NCBI RefSeq assembly: GCF_964355755.1
Contig: NC_092674.1
Coordinates: 2,671,001-2,735,000, forward strand
DNA: 64,000 nucleotides
From: Antedon mediterranea
Taxonomy: Eukaryota > Echinodermata > Crinoidea > Comatulida > Antedonidae
Direction: 5' to 3'
Position 1 is the stretch's first letter, and each line of letters begins with the position of its first letter. Under the pieces are notes generated by a model. It had not been told where the DNA came from. It was given only the letters and a program-made list of their open reading frames with translations, and did no database searches. This document shows, in pieces, positions 1 to 10,594 of the stretch. The translations under genes were made by a program, and so were the position numbers.

Positions 1-1
1 C

Positions 2-4
<3 letters not shown>

Positions 5-34
<30 letters not shown>

Positions 35-35
35 A
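5..35. repeat. (TA)n microsatellite
   Basis: Simple dinucleotide TA run at the left edge of the window. Nothing else is recognisable in 36-140. Confidence 0.9.
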
Positions 36-144
36 ACAAATCAGGCAAAGCACATTAATTCTAAACCGCCCGGTGATATACTGAAATTTAATTAATTAAT
101 TTGAAACGATAAAGATGAGGAAATCTGTGAGAATGAGAAAAAGT

Positions 145-1146
145 CGCCCCAACCGAGACTCGAACTCGGACCGCCTGCTTGATATGCAGATGTCCTAACC
201 ATTACGCCCGTATTCTTAAACCGGACTTTAGTCGTAGTTCGAGCTAAAACTAAAAAAATGACGTCATTTTAATTCATAAACCGAACTTCAACTAAATCAC
301 CGACTAAATCAGGCCAACCTCGACTAAATCGAGACGGATTTTGATCGATTTTTTTAGTCCTGGAGGGGGCAGACTAAATGGTCGACTAAATGGTTTTTAA
401 ACGATGTTTATAAAAAACGTAACAGTCATTGAGTTGTTATATTGGCCAGATATTGAAGAATGAAATATCTATATTTATATTAGCTTAATTAAATATACAT
501 TGGTATAAATTATAATAATGAAAATCATCTTTATTTACAACTGTATACAAATTACATTATTTTCTTCGCGCAAGTCCGACTTGAGCTACGTCACGCCACA
601 GCGACAATGGGAGATGCGGCAATTCACCACGCGATGGAATGTTTAGGGGGCCTAGCGCTTTCTTGTCACGCTATGAAGTGCGTGGTTCGTGGCGATCATA
701 CTTTGTTGGGGGCCTAGAAAATATAAAAGTTACCGTACCGCCATGGTTCCTAAATATATTTTTAAGATTTTATTTGTTGTTAATCAAATATACTTCACTG
801 TTAAATTAATACTGATATTGTTCTAATAATTAACGATTAAAATTATTTTTCATGTATATAGTCCTGATGCGTAAAAAGTGTTGTAAGAAATGGAAAGTGA
901 TATCAATGCGCAAAATTTCGTCTGCTCCTCAAATACTTTCTTGTCATTGGCCAATGTATAGCCTTTGTTACCCAGACGTGTGCAACTCGACTAAAAGCTC
1001 GACTTCATTAAGTCGAACTGCAAACTTCGACTACTTCGTTTTTGAATCGAATTTGAAGTAATAGCTCGAACTACGACTTTTCCAAGTCGAACTTCGAACT
1101 ACGACTAAAGTCCGGTTTAAGAATACGGGCCTTAGACCACTGGGGC
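145..1146 (-). pseudogene. tRNA-like gene split by a DNA transposon
   Basis: Read on the minus strand and with the inserted element (205-1131) and one TTA copy removed, 1146-1132 joins 201-146 to give a full cloverleaf. The acceptor stem is GCCCCAG with TTGGGGC. The D-arm is GTC/GAC with loop TAATGGTTAG. The anticodon stem is TCTGC/GCAGG with loop ATATCAA. The T-arm is CCGAG/CTCGG with loop TTCGAGT. The backbone resembles eukaryotic tRNA-Glu, but the loop position gives anticodon ATC. That is not a usual animal anticodon, so this may be a diverged tRNA or a tRNA-derived repeat. The insertion lies in the D-loop between the A-box and B-box halves. As it stands the gene cannot make a normal tRNA. 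Confidence 0.65.
205..1131. mobile_element. Harbinger-like non-autonomous TIR element, copy 1
   Basis: Terminal inverted repeats begin GCCCGTATTCTTAAACCGG and continue into GACTTTAGTCGTAGTTCGA at both ends. The element is flanked by a 3-bp TTA duplication (202-204 and 1132-1134). TWA target duplications are typical of PIF/Harbinger elements. It is about 927 bp long and no transposase reading frame is seen. A nearly identical copy lies at 1354-2279. Confidence 0.75.
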
Positions 1147-1149
1147 TTT

Positions 1150-1345
1150 CATGGTATTGTTCGAACTCGATTGGATAGCGACTCTTTAACATTCCGGCGA
1201 ATCGAACACCAATGTTTCGTTTTCACGACGCTCCACGCGGCCAAGCACCAATCGATATATGCGCGTAGCCGCGTAAAAACGAAACATTGACGTTCGATTG
1301 GATTTGCCGTCGCCGGACCGGAACCGTGCCGGAGCAGGTGTGAAA
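1150..1345. repeat. Foldback sequence between the two TIR elements
   Basis: Imperfect inverted arms at about 1202-1228 and 1271-1298 share AATGTTTCGTTTT and its complement, around a GC-rich centre. It looks like a small foldback MITE. No coding sequence is seen. Confidence 0.5.
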
Positions 1346-1353
1346 GGCCCTTA

Positions 1354-2279
1354 CGCCCGTATTCTTAAACCGGACTTTAGTCGTAGTTCGAGCTAAAACT
1401 AAAAAAATGACGTCATTTTAATTCATAAACCGAACTTCAACTAAATCGCCGACTAATTCAGGCCAACCTCGACTAAATCGAGACGGATTTTGATCGATTT
1501 TTTTAGTCGTGGAGGGGGCAGGCTAAATGGTCGACTAATATGGTTTTTAAACGATGTTTATGAAAAACGTAACAGTCATTGAGTTGTTATATTGGCCAGA
1601 TATTGAAGAATGAAATATCTATTTTTATATTAGCTTAATTAAATATACATTGGTATATGTTATAATAATGAAAATCATCTTTATTAACAACTGTATACAA
1701 ATTACATAATTTTCTTCGCGCAAGTCCGACTTCAACTACGTCACGCCATAGCGACAATGGCAGATGCGGAAATTCACCACGCGATGGAATGTTAGGGGGC
1801 CTAGCGCTTTCTTGTCACGCTATGAAGTGCGTGGTTCGTCGCGATCATACTTTGTTGGGGGCCTAGAAAATATAAAAGTTACCGTACCGCCATAGTTCCT
1901 AAATATATTTTGAAGATTTTGTTTGTTGTTAATCAAAAGTACTTCACTGTTAAATTAATACTGATCTTGTTCTAATAATTAACGATTAAAATTATTGTTC
2001 ATGTATAGTCCTGATGCGTAAAAAGTGTTGTAAGAAAATGGAAAGTGATATCAATGCGCAAAATTTCGTCTGCTCCTCAAATACTCTCTTGTCATTGGCC
2101 AGTGTATAGCCTTTCTTACCCAGACGTGTGCAACTCGACTAAAAGCTCGACTTCATTAAGTCGAACTGCAAACTTCGACTACTTCGTTTTTGAATCGAAT
2201 TTGAAGTAATAGCTCGAACTACGACTTTTTCGAGTCGAACTTTGAACTACGACTAAAGTCCGGTTTAAGAATACGGGCG
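1354..2279. mobile_element. Harbinger-like non-autonomous TIR element, copy 2
   Basis: Same family and orientation as the copy at 205-1131, with the same TIRs and again a TTA duplication at both borders (1351-1353 and 2280-2282). The two copies differ only by scattered substitutions and 1-3 bp indels, so they are young. Confidence 0.75.
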
Positions 2280-2289
2280 TTAACACTTG

Positions 2290-2459
2290 GCTCACTAAAA
2301 AATTTGCCGCAAACTGTGATCGCGTTCTATTGGACGCACACTAAACGCCTCCAGTACGCGATTTTCTGATTGGATAATTACTTACTACGCTATTCGGCAC
2401 GCGCTGAAATATCATAATAAATCAGAAAATGTCATGCGCAGTGGAATTTTTTAGTGAGC
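2290..2459. mobile_element. Small MITE with GCTCACTAAAAAATT termini
   Basis: Inverted ends GCTCACTAAAAAATT (left) and AATTTTTTAGTGAGC (right) enclose about 140 bp without coding potential. Confidence 0.55.
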
Positions 2460-2790
2460 AGGAAGCTCACGTTCGGCGCACACTTGAGGAAAATGGCACG
2501 CGGGCCAAAAAATATTAAACACGATAGATATTTTCCTCAGCGGCACGCGTGGCCAATTCCTCACGAAATCCCCGGCGCACACTGTGAGGCAAGTGTTACT
2601 CGTGCCAGTTGGCTCAGCCGGAAGCTCTAGTGTGCGCCGGGCTTTAGACGCAAAGTAAGGACGAAGCGCAACACAGGTAATTTGACCAATCACAAGCGAA
2701 GCGATGAATTATTCGAACTGGCGCTTGCCATGGTCAACTCACTTAGAGTTGCGCTTTACGTTCTTGCGTTGCGTTCTATTTATGTAAATA
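2460..2790. mobile_element. Nested foldback fragments, including a CCAAT-type MITE end
   Basis: 2460-2640 carries GGCGCACACT and AGTGTGCGCC arms. 2640-2790 resembles the MITE family that recurs in this window with GACCAATCACAAGCGA near the centre and AACGCAAG-type arms (compare 49424-49597). No gene is seen. Confidence 0.5.
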
Positions 2791-2824
2791 TACAATGTCA
2801 AACAAAAATGTGTTTATAACTTAC

Positions 2825-5800
2825 TTATGATGATGAGAAATGAGCAATTTGCTTTGTTATTAGCAGAGTCTTTTGCCGTGCACGTGACTTGATTTACAGA
2901 ACCAATCGGATAACTTCTATTTGTTTGGTGTGTGCAGTTTACCGACTCATCTTCGTTGACCTCTGGCACTTGCCATTTCGGTGTCTGATTCTCTGTTTCT
3001 ATATCGTTGGGACACGTTATGTTAGGTGATGTAGTATCTGAAGTAGGCCTAACTGTTGTGGTAGGCCTAACTGTTGTGGTAGGCCTAACTGTTGTGGTAG
3101 GCCTAACTGTTGTAGTAGGCCTAACTGTTGTGGTAGGCCTAACTGTTGTGGTAGGCCTAACTGTTGTGGTAGGCCTAACTGTTGTGGTAGGCCTAACTGT
3201 TGTGGTAGGCCTAACTGTTGTGGTAGGCCTAACTGTTGTGGTAGGCCTAACTGTTGTGGTAGGCCTAACTGTTGTGGTAGGCCTAACTGTTGTGGTAGGC
3301 CTAACTGTTGTGGTAGGCCTAACTGTTGTGGTAGGCCTATGCCTATATGTTGTAGTAGGCCTAACTGTTGTGGTAGGCCTAACTGTTGTGGTGGTATATT
3401 GCGGTCCGGATGGAGTAGAAATCACTTGGGTAGTGGGGTCGGTATCATCTGTTGATATGGTAACCGTCTCATGTGTTGCTGAAAGAACAATGTTATATAA
3501 TGTTGAGTATTATGAGATGATTACCATTTTATTTTATAATCAAAACATTATATTAATAACATTAAACAAATTTAAAGTCTTTATCATTATTTATTTACCA
3601 ATAAATAATGATATGTAAGAGTTGAAAACTCATTAAATTCTATGTTTTCAATCCTTGATACGCAAAGGATTGGATGAAGGTTCAACATAGGCCTACCATA
3701 GGTCTATGGTAGAGGTTGAATGCTTATTATATTATGAAATGTATACTTTCATTAAAGCACTCAGAGACTGAGTGAAGCAAATATTGTGACAGAGGGTGTT
3801 TGTTATTAATGAACCGATTTTCTTGAAGTTCAATATGCATGTTTTGTAAAGTATATACCCATTTACACCGAATTATAACTTGACAATTGTAGGCGCTACC
3901 GTGCTAACAAACAAGCAAGTATTATATTTGTCAAGTAAAAATAAATACAGAACATTTTGTCATTATACTTATTTGGCGGACTCTTATAAATAAAGTTTCG
4001 GTCGCCGCTATGTAATGTAAAACTCTATGGCTCACTATGTCGGTCGATTGTTTAGTCGGTCGGTTGGTTGGTCGGTCGGTCAGTGGGAAACTCATTGCTA
4101 TATGGGCTACCAAAAAACAACTCCAAAGGCTTCAGCTGATTGAAAATAGAGCGGCACGAGTTGTTAAAAAATTACCAAGATATGGACATATATCAAATAC
4201 CTGGGAAACATTGCATTGGCTTCCTGTTAGGTACCGTATTGTTTTTAAAATATTACTCTTTGTTTTTAAGTCTATAAATGGCATGGCTCAAGAATATATT
4301 TCTGACATGCTTCTGTATGTTCCCGGACGGAATCTGCGTTCTAGTGATACGCTGCTTACATCAACCTAAGTCTCACCACTCATGGGAAGACAGAGCTTTC
4401 ACCGTCACTGCTATTCGTCTATGGAATGCTCTACCAAGCTCTATAAGATTTTGCAAAATACTTTTAACAAATTATTAAAAACACATTTATTCATTAAGGC
4501 ATACTTTTTCCTGGCCAGCATTATTTTTGGGGTGCCTCTGTTTTGGTTGTTGTCTCTGAGCACCCGGTCGTCTGTGGCAAGGCAAATGTGTACCCTGCTT
4601 CTTTGTTTGGTCACCTAGGTAGGGATCCGGGACCGCGACAGAACGAGAACGGATGGGGACCCTCCAAAAAAATTGCATTTTATTTGTAAGGAATTTGTAT
4701 GATTTGTTTAAAATTTTTTTTTAATGCGCCTTGAGCACTCTTTAGTGGTATGTGTGCTATAAAAATCCTGTTATTATTATTGTTATTAATAACATAATGA
4801 TACCAAGATACATTCTTCATGTGATAACTAACGTAACTAAAGTAATCCCTTCTTATTATAAAAAAAATAGACGAGAATGATAGTCATCAAATCAAATAAA
4901 CATTTATTTCTATTTCATTTTAAATTAAAGTTAACACTTTCTTTAAACTTGTTTCCTGAGAAATAGTTTATACCAATAATAATAATAATAAATTTAAATT
5001 ATAATATTTATAATAATATGGTGATTAAATTATAATAAGTAAAAAGTCAAAAAAAATCCAATTCCAATAAAATTCAATTGAAAAAGTAGTGAAGTACAAA
5101 CAAAATAGTATTTGTAGCTTGAAAGGGTTAATTTTATTATTGTCTGAGGAACCTTACCTTGTAAACCACGAACTTGCGCATTTATTGCGTATTCAAAGCC
5201 GTCCCATCCTGCGAAAACAACAGTCTTCCCAACTTCAACATTACTATTATAATTAGATATATAACACTTTCCATCAATGTTACTTGTATTGTATTTCAAA
5301 CCCTCGAAAAATAACCATCCAATGACATCTCCAGGCGCCACAGTAATGCGTTTAGTTTCATTTACTATAAACACGTGTGCGTCGTCACCAACTGACGCGT
5401 CAGTGGAATATTCACCGTGAGCTGGTATTTCGTTGATACCCACAATTGTAAACTGTTCTGATTTTGAACCTAGCTGCCTAAATACTATAGCTTGAAATTG
5501 TCTGCGATTTTTTACTTTGTATGTCCAAATATAGATTTGTCCACTACAAGAGAACTTTTTGTTTGGTAATACGGCTAAAAGGTCTCCAGTGCTATTTCCA
5601 CTGTATTGTTGACTGAATAGCGAACCTGCATTGCAATTTGTAACTGGTGAAATGAAATCAGTAATTGTGGGTGAACAACATGAAAAATGAGACAAATATT
5701 ATGTGGAGTTCTGAAAACTAATTAAACTACATCCACGAGATATAAATCGTCATTAAAAATATTAATATTAAATAATTTATTGAATGATGTTTATAGGCCT

Positions 5801-5963
5801 ACAATAGTTTACAAGTTACATTTTCTCGAATAAATTGAACATAATTAATCTACCTATTGATTAATCTAAAGTACATAACAATCATACCTGATGATTCCAA
5901 TTGGTAATAAAAACCAAGAATTATAAGCAGATGGAACAAGTTAAGTAAGTCTTTTCCAAACAT
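2825..5963 (-). CDS. Secreted HYR-domain protein with Thr-rich stalk (gene A, 3' end not seen)
   Basis: Three exons, all joined in phase 1: 5963-5888, 5643-5158 and 3478-2825, each with GT-AG borders. Exon 1 encodes an N-terminal hydrophobic signal (MFGKDLLNLFHLLIILGF). Exon 2 (residues about 26-188) is a single-exon extracellular domain with three Cys and the motifs CSGQIYIWTYK, VGINEIPAHG and ITVAPGDVIGW. I know of no family name for it. Exon 3 has a short HYR-like lead, 19 copies of a TTTVRP-type hexapeptide (about 217-332), then an HYR domain (about 336-405) with four Cys and several N-glycosylation sequons. HYR domains are Ig-like adhesion modules found in echinoderm hyalin and other extracellular proteins. 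Exon 3 ends at a donor (GTAAGT), so more exons are expected to the left; none is visible before the window edge. The start is the only ATG in the signal exon and lies about 65 bp below a TATA box. Confidence 0.72.
3045..3395 (-). repeat. 18-bp coding minisatellite (TTTVRP repeats)
   Basis: About 19 copies of an 18-bp unit containing GGCCTAACTGTTGTGGTA on the plus strand, within exon 3 of gene A. The unit length is a multiple of three, so copy changes keep frame. The product is Thr-rich with one Arg per unit, suggesting an O-glycosylated stalk. One variant unit reads TTTYRHRP. The plus-strand reading (VVGLTV repeats) is a by-product. Confidence 0.9.
4000..4790 (+). mobile_element. Broken 3' end of a non-LTR retrotransposon
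   Basis: In an intron of gene A, on the opposite strand. 4109-4366 translates to the C-terminal region typical of LINE reverse transcriptases (IENRAARVVKKL, then LHWLPVRYRIVFKILLF). The following RLWNALPSSIR and LLKTHLF blocks are in other frames, so at least two frameshifts are present. It ends in a tail containing AATGCGCCTTGAGCACTC and GCTATAAAAATCC followed by TTATTATT. The same tail occurs in reverse at 49840-50070. The left part (4030-4085) has GTCGGTCGGT simple repeats shared with other elements here. Confidence 0.75.
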
Positions 5964-6026
5964 CTTTTCTGTTCCTCCAAACACCCGTATGTGTAAACAT
6001 GTAAATCGAAGTCAACTGAATCGTTG

Positions 6027-6034
6027 TTTTTATA
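6027..6034 (-). promoter_or_regulatory. TATA box of gene A
   Basis: TATAAAAA on the minus strand, 64 bp above the ATG at 5963. This predicts a short leader of about 40 bases. The TATA-like site of gene B has a comparable spacing. Confidence 0.55.
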
Positions 6035-6600
6035 CCCGACACGTTTATCTGCGTATTCATCATCTACGTTTTTTTTTATTGACCAACACCCTTTTCCTTT
6101 TTAATCCGGTAGACAATGTTTCTATTGTTTGAAAATATTCTTAAAATGCTTTATTTTACCCAGGAAGTAAAATTCTTAGAAACTTTACCGCACTTAATCA
6201 CGCCCCTTTATAGAATCGTTTTTTCATAGACACAATGTTTGCCTTTAACATACTATTTCAGAAAAGTGCATATTTCATTGAAAATCAGCAACGTTTTTAG
6301 AATAAAAGAAAAAGATCTTAAAATATACCCGGTGTAATCCATAGAATAACTCGACTGCGATCTCGACAGAAGCGAACTAAATAACTTTCCATTAACAGAA
6401 ATACAAATAAATATAAAATACAATCTTGAATAATTTCAAGAAATAACAATTGCGCAGAACAACAACAATTTTAAAAATAGAGGCAAGTGTTGACGAAAAT
6501 TCACATTCTCTGAATGTACCACGAGGAGCAAGGTCTCCTAAATCTAAAGGAAAACGATTTTTCCACAGGTTACAGAATCTGGAAAAAGTGGCCTGAAAGG

Positions 6601-6935
6601 GTGAGTGAGTGACCGAGCTGTTAAGACTGGAACCGTAATTACGTAGCCATAACATCGGCAAGGGTTCGAGGCTCATTCGCTCCATGGTTCTGGTGGTAGA
6701 ACAAGTCTTCTCGGATAAGTACTATAAACCGTAGGTCCAGTGTACACATAGCTCATGTGCACTTTAAAGAACCTAGTACATCTTTCGAGACGAGTAGGGG
6801 GTTACCCCGGTGTACTAGTCCACACAAACACAACCACTGTCACACACAACCACTGTGCAATTGAGACCGTTTTAGAGGTATTTACCACCTGTTGGTTCAG
6901 ATCCTTCACTAACAGAGTTAGTAAGAAGTTGAATA
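6601..6935 (+). mobile_element. tRNA-derived SINE, copy 1
   Basis: Shares GGAACCGTAATTACGTAGCC, ATGGTTCTGGTGGTAGAAC and GGGGGTTACCCCGGTGTACT with the copy at 33821-34158. The head has A-box-like GACCGAGC and B-box-like GGTTCGAGGCTC. The 3' part diverges into AT-rich sequence ending in AATAAATAAA. Confidence 0.7.
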
Positions 6936-6959
6936 AATAAATTTAAAAAAACATCAAAT

Positions 6960-8030
6960 TTGTGACGGGAAATTTGAGAAAAGAAATATCAAATCAATAA
7001 TAACAAATATTAAAGCAAACAAAAAATGTAATTATTATTTTACACCTAGTAATAAAACCATTTTTAAAGACATTTACTCTTCTAAACATAATAACATTAA
7101 ATTCAGAATAAATCATTGAGCACTTAAACCAGTGATTACAAATTTACGTTTGACAAGATTTTAACCAAAAACATCTCTAGTTCGTTTATACCAAGTTGTA
7201 AATTTTAAGTAAATCCATGGACTTATAATCGTAATTTATGCGAGGTTTCATATTACTGTATAGGCCTATTTTAAATACAGTTAGAGTTTTAATCTGATGT
7301 TACTACAGTTGTATTATATTGCTTCCTCCTATCACTATTAAAACATTTACGTGTGAATGACCAGGAAGTAGTTTCGAACTTTGCTTTGTTTCTACAAACC
7401 ATAATGTAACGTTGTACATAATAAATCTGGTAAATCACTTTATAACCAATGTTATCTTTAAGTGTTACAATAACATCAAACATTCTTGTTTGTTCACTGC
7501 TGAGAACAAATACATTTCTGACAGTGACAGGGAGGGGGTGGGGAGGGGGAAGGTAATTCCTGAGTGAAAGAACTTATAACTTTTATCAGCATTTTTTGCG
7601 TCAACCATTTTCAACTTGTTGGCAACACAATTGAATTACTTCCGACGAACCCTTTCCTATATCACGTTTAAATATTAATTAATTCTCAATATCTATATCA
7701 ATTCATGCTAGAATATAAACAAGGCCATATACATGGCTGCAGTCGCGTGCTCAGTATTTACCGACCAACCGACCGACATAGTGAGCTGTAGAGTCGCGTT
7801 GCACGCGACTAAAAAGAAGAAGAAGTTTCTGTCCGAATCCGACGTGATACCATAATAGTTCCGACCGACCGCAAGTAAAATTGTATGTAAAGTTAGAATA
7901 TTATAGGCGTATATGTATATTACACTAAATTTACAAATCCAGTTAAAATGGTAATTTGTTTGGCCTGTCCAACTTGACCAATATGTTGGTGATCCGTCAC
8001 TTTTGTTATGTCATCAGAGTGAGAGCCAAG
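6960..8030. other. Non-coding spacer between HYR genes
   Basis: AT-rich sequence. 7740-7870 contains a fragment of the GTCGCGTG-ended element family (GCACGCGACT) with ACCGACCGAC simple repeats. About 7950-8036 is a degenerate copy of the CCAAT-type MITE. A 64-codon minus-strand frame at 7289-7483 (containing CRNKAKFETTSWSF) has no compatible splice phase and is not called. Confidence 0.5.
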
Positions 8031-8530
8031 CTTAAATTTGTTTACGATAAAATATAAAATCGCCAAAATTGACACAAGTTTTAATTGGATCTCAATCAAT
8101 GTCGCGATCGCCATGTTTTTGTTTAATGGAATGAGAAAGGATTCTTTAATGGTGCGAATTGCGCAATGTAGCCTACAATTTCCTCAAATCGATGTGAAGG
8201 TAAAACGAATCGATTTTCAACCACAGACTGCGCTAATGAACCAGGAAATGACATTAAAAAAGATGTTGGCACTGTAGGCTTACTTTATGGAATCGTTCCT
8301 TGGAACACCATGGCATAAACCCCTCATTTGCCATCCGGATTTAATATTGGAATGACAGTAGAGTTTCCTTAGCAACAGATTCACACTGAACCACCAGCTA
8401 ACCATATACCATTTGTAGTTTGTTTCATTTATTTTCCACACATTCAACAAAATAGAACAGATATTTATTTAATAAGAAACGATACTTTTTCCATGGTTGA
8501 AAGTAGTTTTTTTTCAAAATTGTAACTTAC

Positions 8531-8683
8531 CAATTGTAACCGAATCATTCCATGCCTTATTGGTGCCATAAACTGGTGTAACTTCTTCGGTAAATGGAGG
8601 CCCGGATGTAGTGGAAACCACTGGGGGAGTAGTGAATGTATCATCTGTTGCTGCAATGGTAGTCTTGTGAATTGTTGAACGAA
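8531..8683 (-). CDS. Cysteine-free HYR-like exon (gene B, downstream)
   Basis: A 153-bp exon in phase 1 at both ends, with an acceptor CTGTAG and donor GTAAGT. The translation includes TTPPVVSTTSGPPFTEEVTP and NKAWNDSVTI. It is the closest relative of the exon at 13358-13504. It matches the second half of an HYR domain (GPPF.EEVTPV in place of the usual FPEGVTTV) but has none of the four HYR cysteines. It probably belongs to gene B, reached by a long intron. No later exon or stop could be placed, so the end of gene B is unresolved. Confidence 0.5.
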
Positions 8684-9599
8684 CTACAGTAAATAATTTA
8701 CATTATTATGATTATTATTGCTATTACTCATTGCACAACCTTTAAGTTACAATGTATGAACTTTTATTTTAAATATTATTACCTTGTGAATTATAATTGT
8801 ATCACAAACCTTGGCGTTAAGTAACGGCGTATAGGATTCATCCACCACCCATTTTTCAGTATTTGACAACGTATTATCTTAATTCTAAGGGATCTGATAG
8901 TAACTTCTCCTTCATTACTAAAGCCATTTTAAGGTTCATTATTTAGGTTGACTGTCCAGCCTGCACGGCAAACACTTATAATAATAAAACCTAAAAAACC
9001 TAATAATGATGATCTAAAAATCTTATGCTACCATGTACTACTATCAAATTATATATAAAATCAACACTAGACACAAAAATTTTTATATCATAGGCCATTG
9101 TATAAAATAATTATTGGATCATTTTATACACGTATGATATGCCATTGTATACAATGAACCATTTTGAACACCGTTTGTATTAAATGTTTAAAAAAAGTTG
9201 AGATGATCGACATGTGGAATTTTTATTGTTGCAAATAGACTGTTTTTCATACTTTTTCATACTAACACTAAAAGGTTGATAAAATGATATTCACAGGCCG
9301 ATAGTATAACGTTAATATACTATGATTTACGAGTGTCTGAAAAAAAAACACCATATTATTAAATGCTATGGACATTCACTCTACATAATATTTATACCAA
9401 GATTTAATGATTTAATTTAATTCAATACTTTTTGTTATTACCCTCTACTCCAAAATTGTCAACAAATCTGAAGAAAAGTTTTAAAAAATGCGTAAAAATC
9501 CACCTCGAATAGAATATAAAGAAAGTAAACATTTTAAAGGAAAGTTTATATTGGAGTCTGAGTGCAGGTGCCTGTTAACAAACTGTGGGCCAATAGTTT

Positions 9600-10060
9600 T
9601 TTTGGTGATGCGATTGGAGTCACATCACTTTTATTTTTTGTTACATCGATAAGAGGAAATTGTACATTGTGAAAAGAATACTTCCTCATTCCCAAAAAAA
9701 ACCCCCCATTGAATTGGATTGAGATGCAATGGTCTTTCCGTTAAAGATTGTTTAATATAAACTAAATTAAATGTAAATATTGGCGATTATGTTTTATCTT
9801 AAGCGGAAAATTTAAGTTTTGTTCTCACTAACCATACAACACAAGACGAAAACGCAAAAACTATCAATTGAACGTAAAGCGAATCGATTTTTAACCACAA
9901 ACTGCGCCAAAGAACAAGGAAATTACGTTTGATCCGGAATTGAATCGTTCCACAGGGAACCACTCACTTTGCCTTCCATATTTAAATTTCTTTAGTTACC
10001 AGAAAAAATAATGGAACTTACCAGTTATAAACTTTGTTTTAAAAAATACATTACCGTTTG
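9600..10060. repeat. Rearranged third copy of the HYR intron unit, exon lost
   Basis: 9860-10050 matches the sequence downstream of the HYR-like exons at 8683-8531 and 13504-13358 (shared blocks include AAAGCGAATCGATTTT and AAGGAAATTACGTT). The donor sequence at about 10018 is joined directly to what should be intron upstream of the exon, so the exon is missing. A block at 9645-9700 (CATCGATAAGAGGAAATTGT) is inverted relative to the copy near 13110. Confidence 0.6.
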
Positions 10061-10114
10061 AACTACCACCAACTTGTGTGTTTAAGAAACGGGTTATATG
10101 GATATTTTAATCAA

Positions 10115-10300
10115 AACCGCGTACGGTACCTAAAATGGCAAGTACCCGTACATAATATGGTAAGTACCGTACATAATATGGCAAGTACCGTACCTAATAT
10201 GGCAAGTGCCGTACCTAAAATGGCAAGTACCCGTACCTATGGCAAGTACCGTACCTAATATGGCAACTCTTACCTAATATGTAAATTCTTACTATGACTA
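10115..10300. repeat. ~21-bp minisatellite
   Basis: About eight imperfect copies of ATGGCAAGTACCGTACCTAA. Non-coding; it lies between the exonless HYR unit and the dead domain exon. Confidence 0.85.
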
Positions 10301-10594
10301 GTTCTTACCTAAATGTAAATATTATCTGATGACGAATTTATATTACGTAATACCGATACCAACTTAAGTTTGTACCGATTTAGTTAATTTAGATTGTGAC
10401 GCTAATAACATGAATTCGCACTCAACTACTATGGGCGCTGGATGAAAAATAGGGCGTTGAAGGCCAATCTTATCCATATATGGCGGTCGATCCTGATCTT
10501 ACTTTTTTTTTTTTTCTCTTTTGTGGTTTACTTACACTTTTATTCATCCATCGTTTGATTGTTCATACATAATAATTTTATTCTTATATCTTAC

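Noticed and set aside
852-1061. Plus-strand 69-codon frame inside the first TIR element
   Set aside because: Not conserved in frame in the second copy and unlike any transposase.
3007-3618. Plus-strand frame of VVGLTV repeats
   Set aside because: Opposite strand of the gene A Thr-rich array; the minus strand has splice sites, HYR domain and signal peptide.
7289-7483. 64-codon minus-strand frame with several Cys and Trp
   Set aside because: Its acceptor would require phase 2 while all neighbouring exons end in phase 1; no family recognised.
7920-8114. Hydrophobic minus-strand frame that could be a terminal transmembrane exon of gene B
   Set aside because: The splice phase does not match the phase-1 exon upstream, and much of it overlaps a degenerate MITE.
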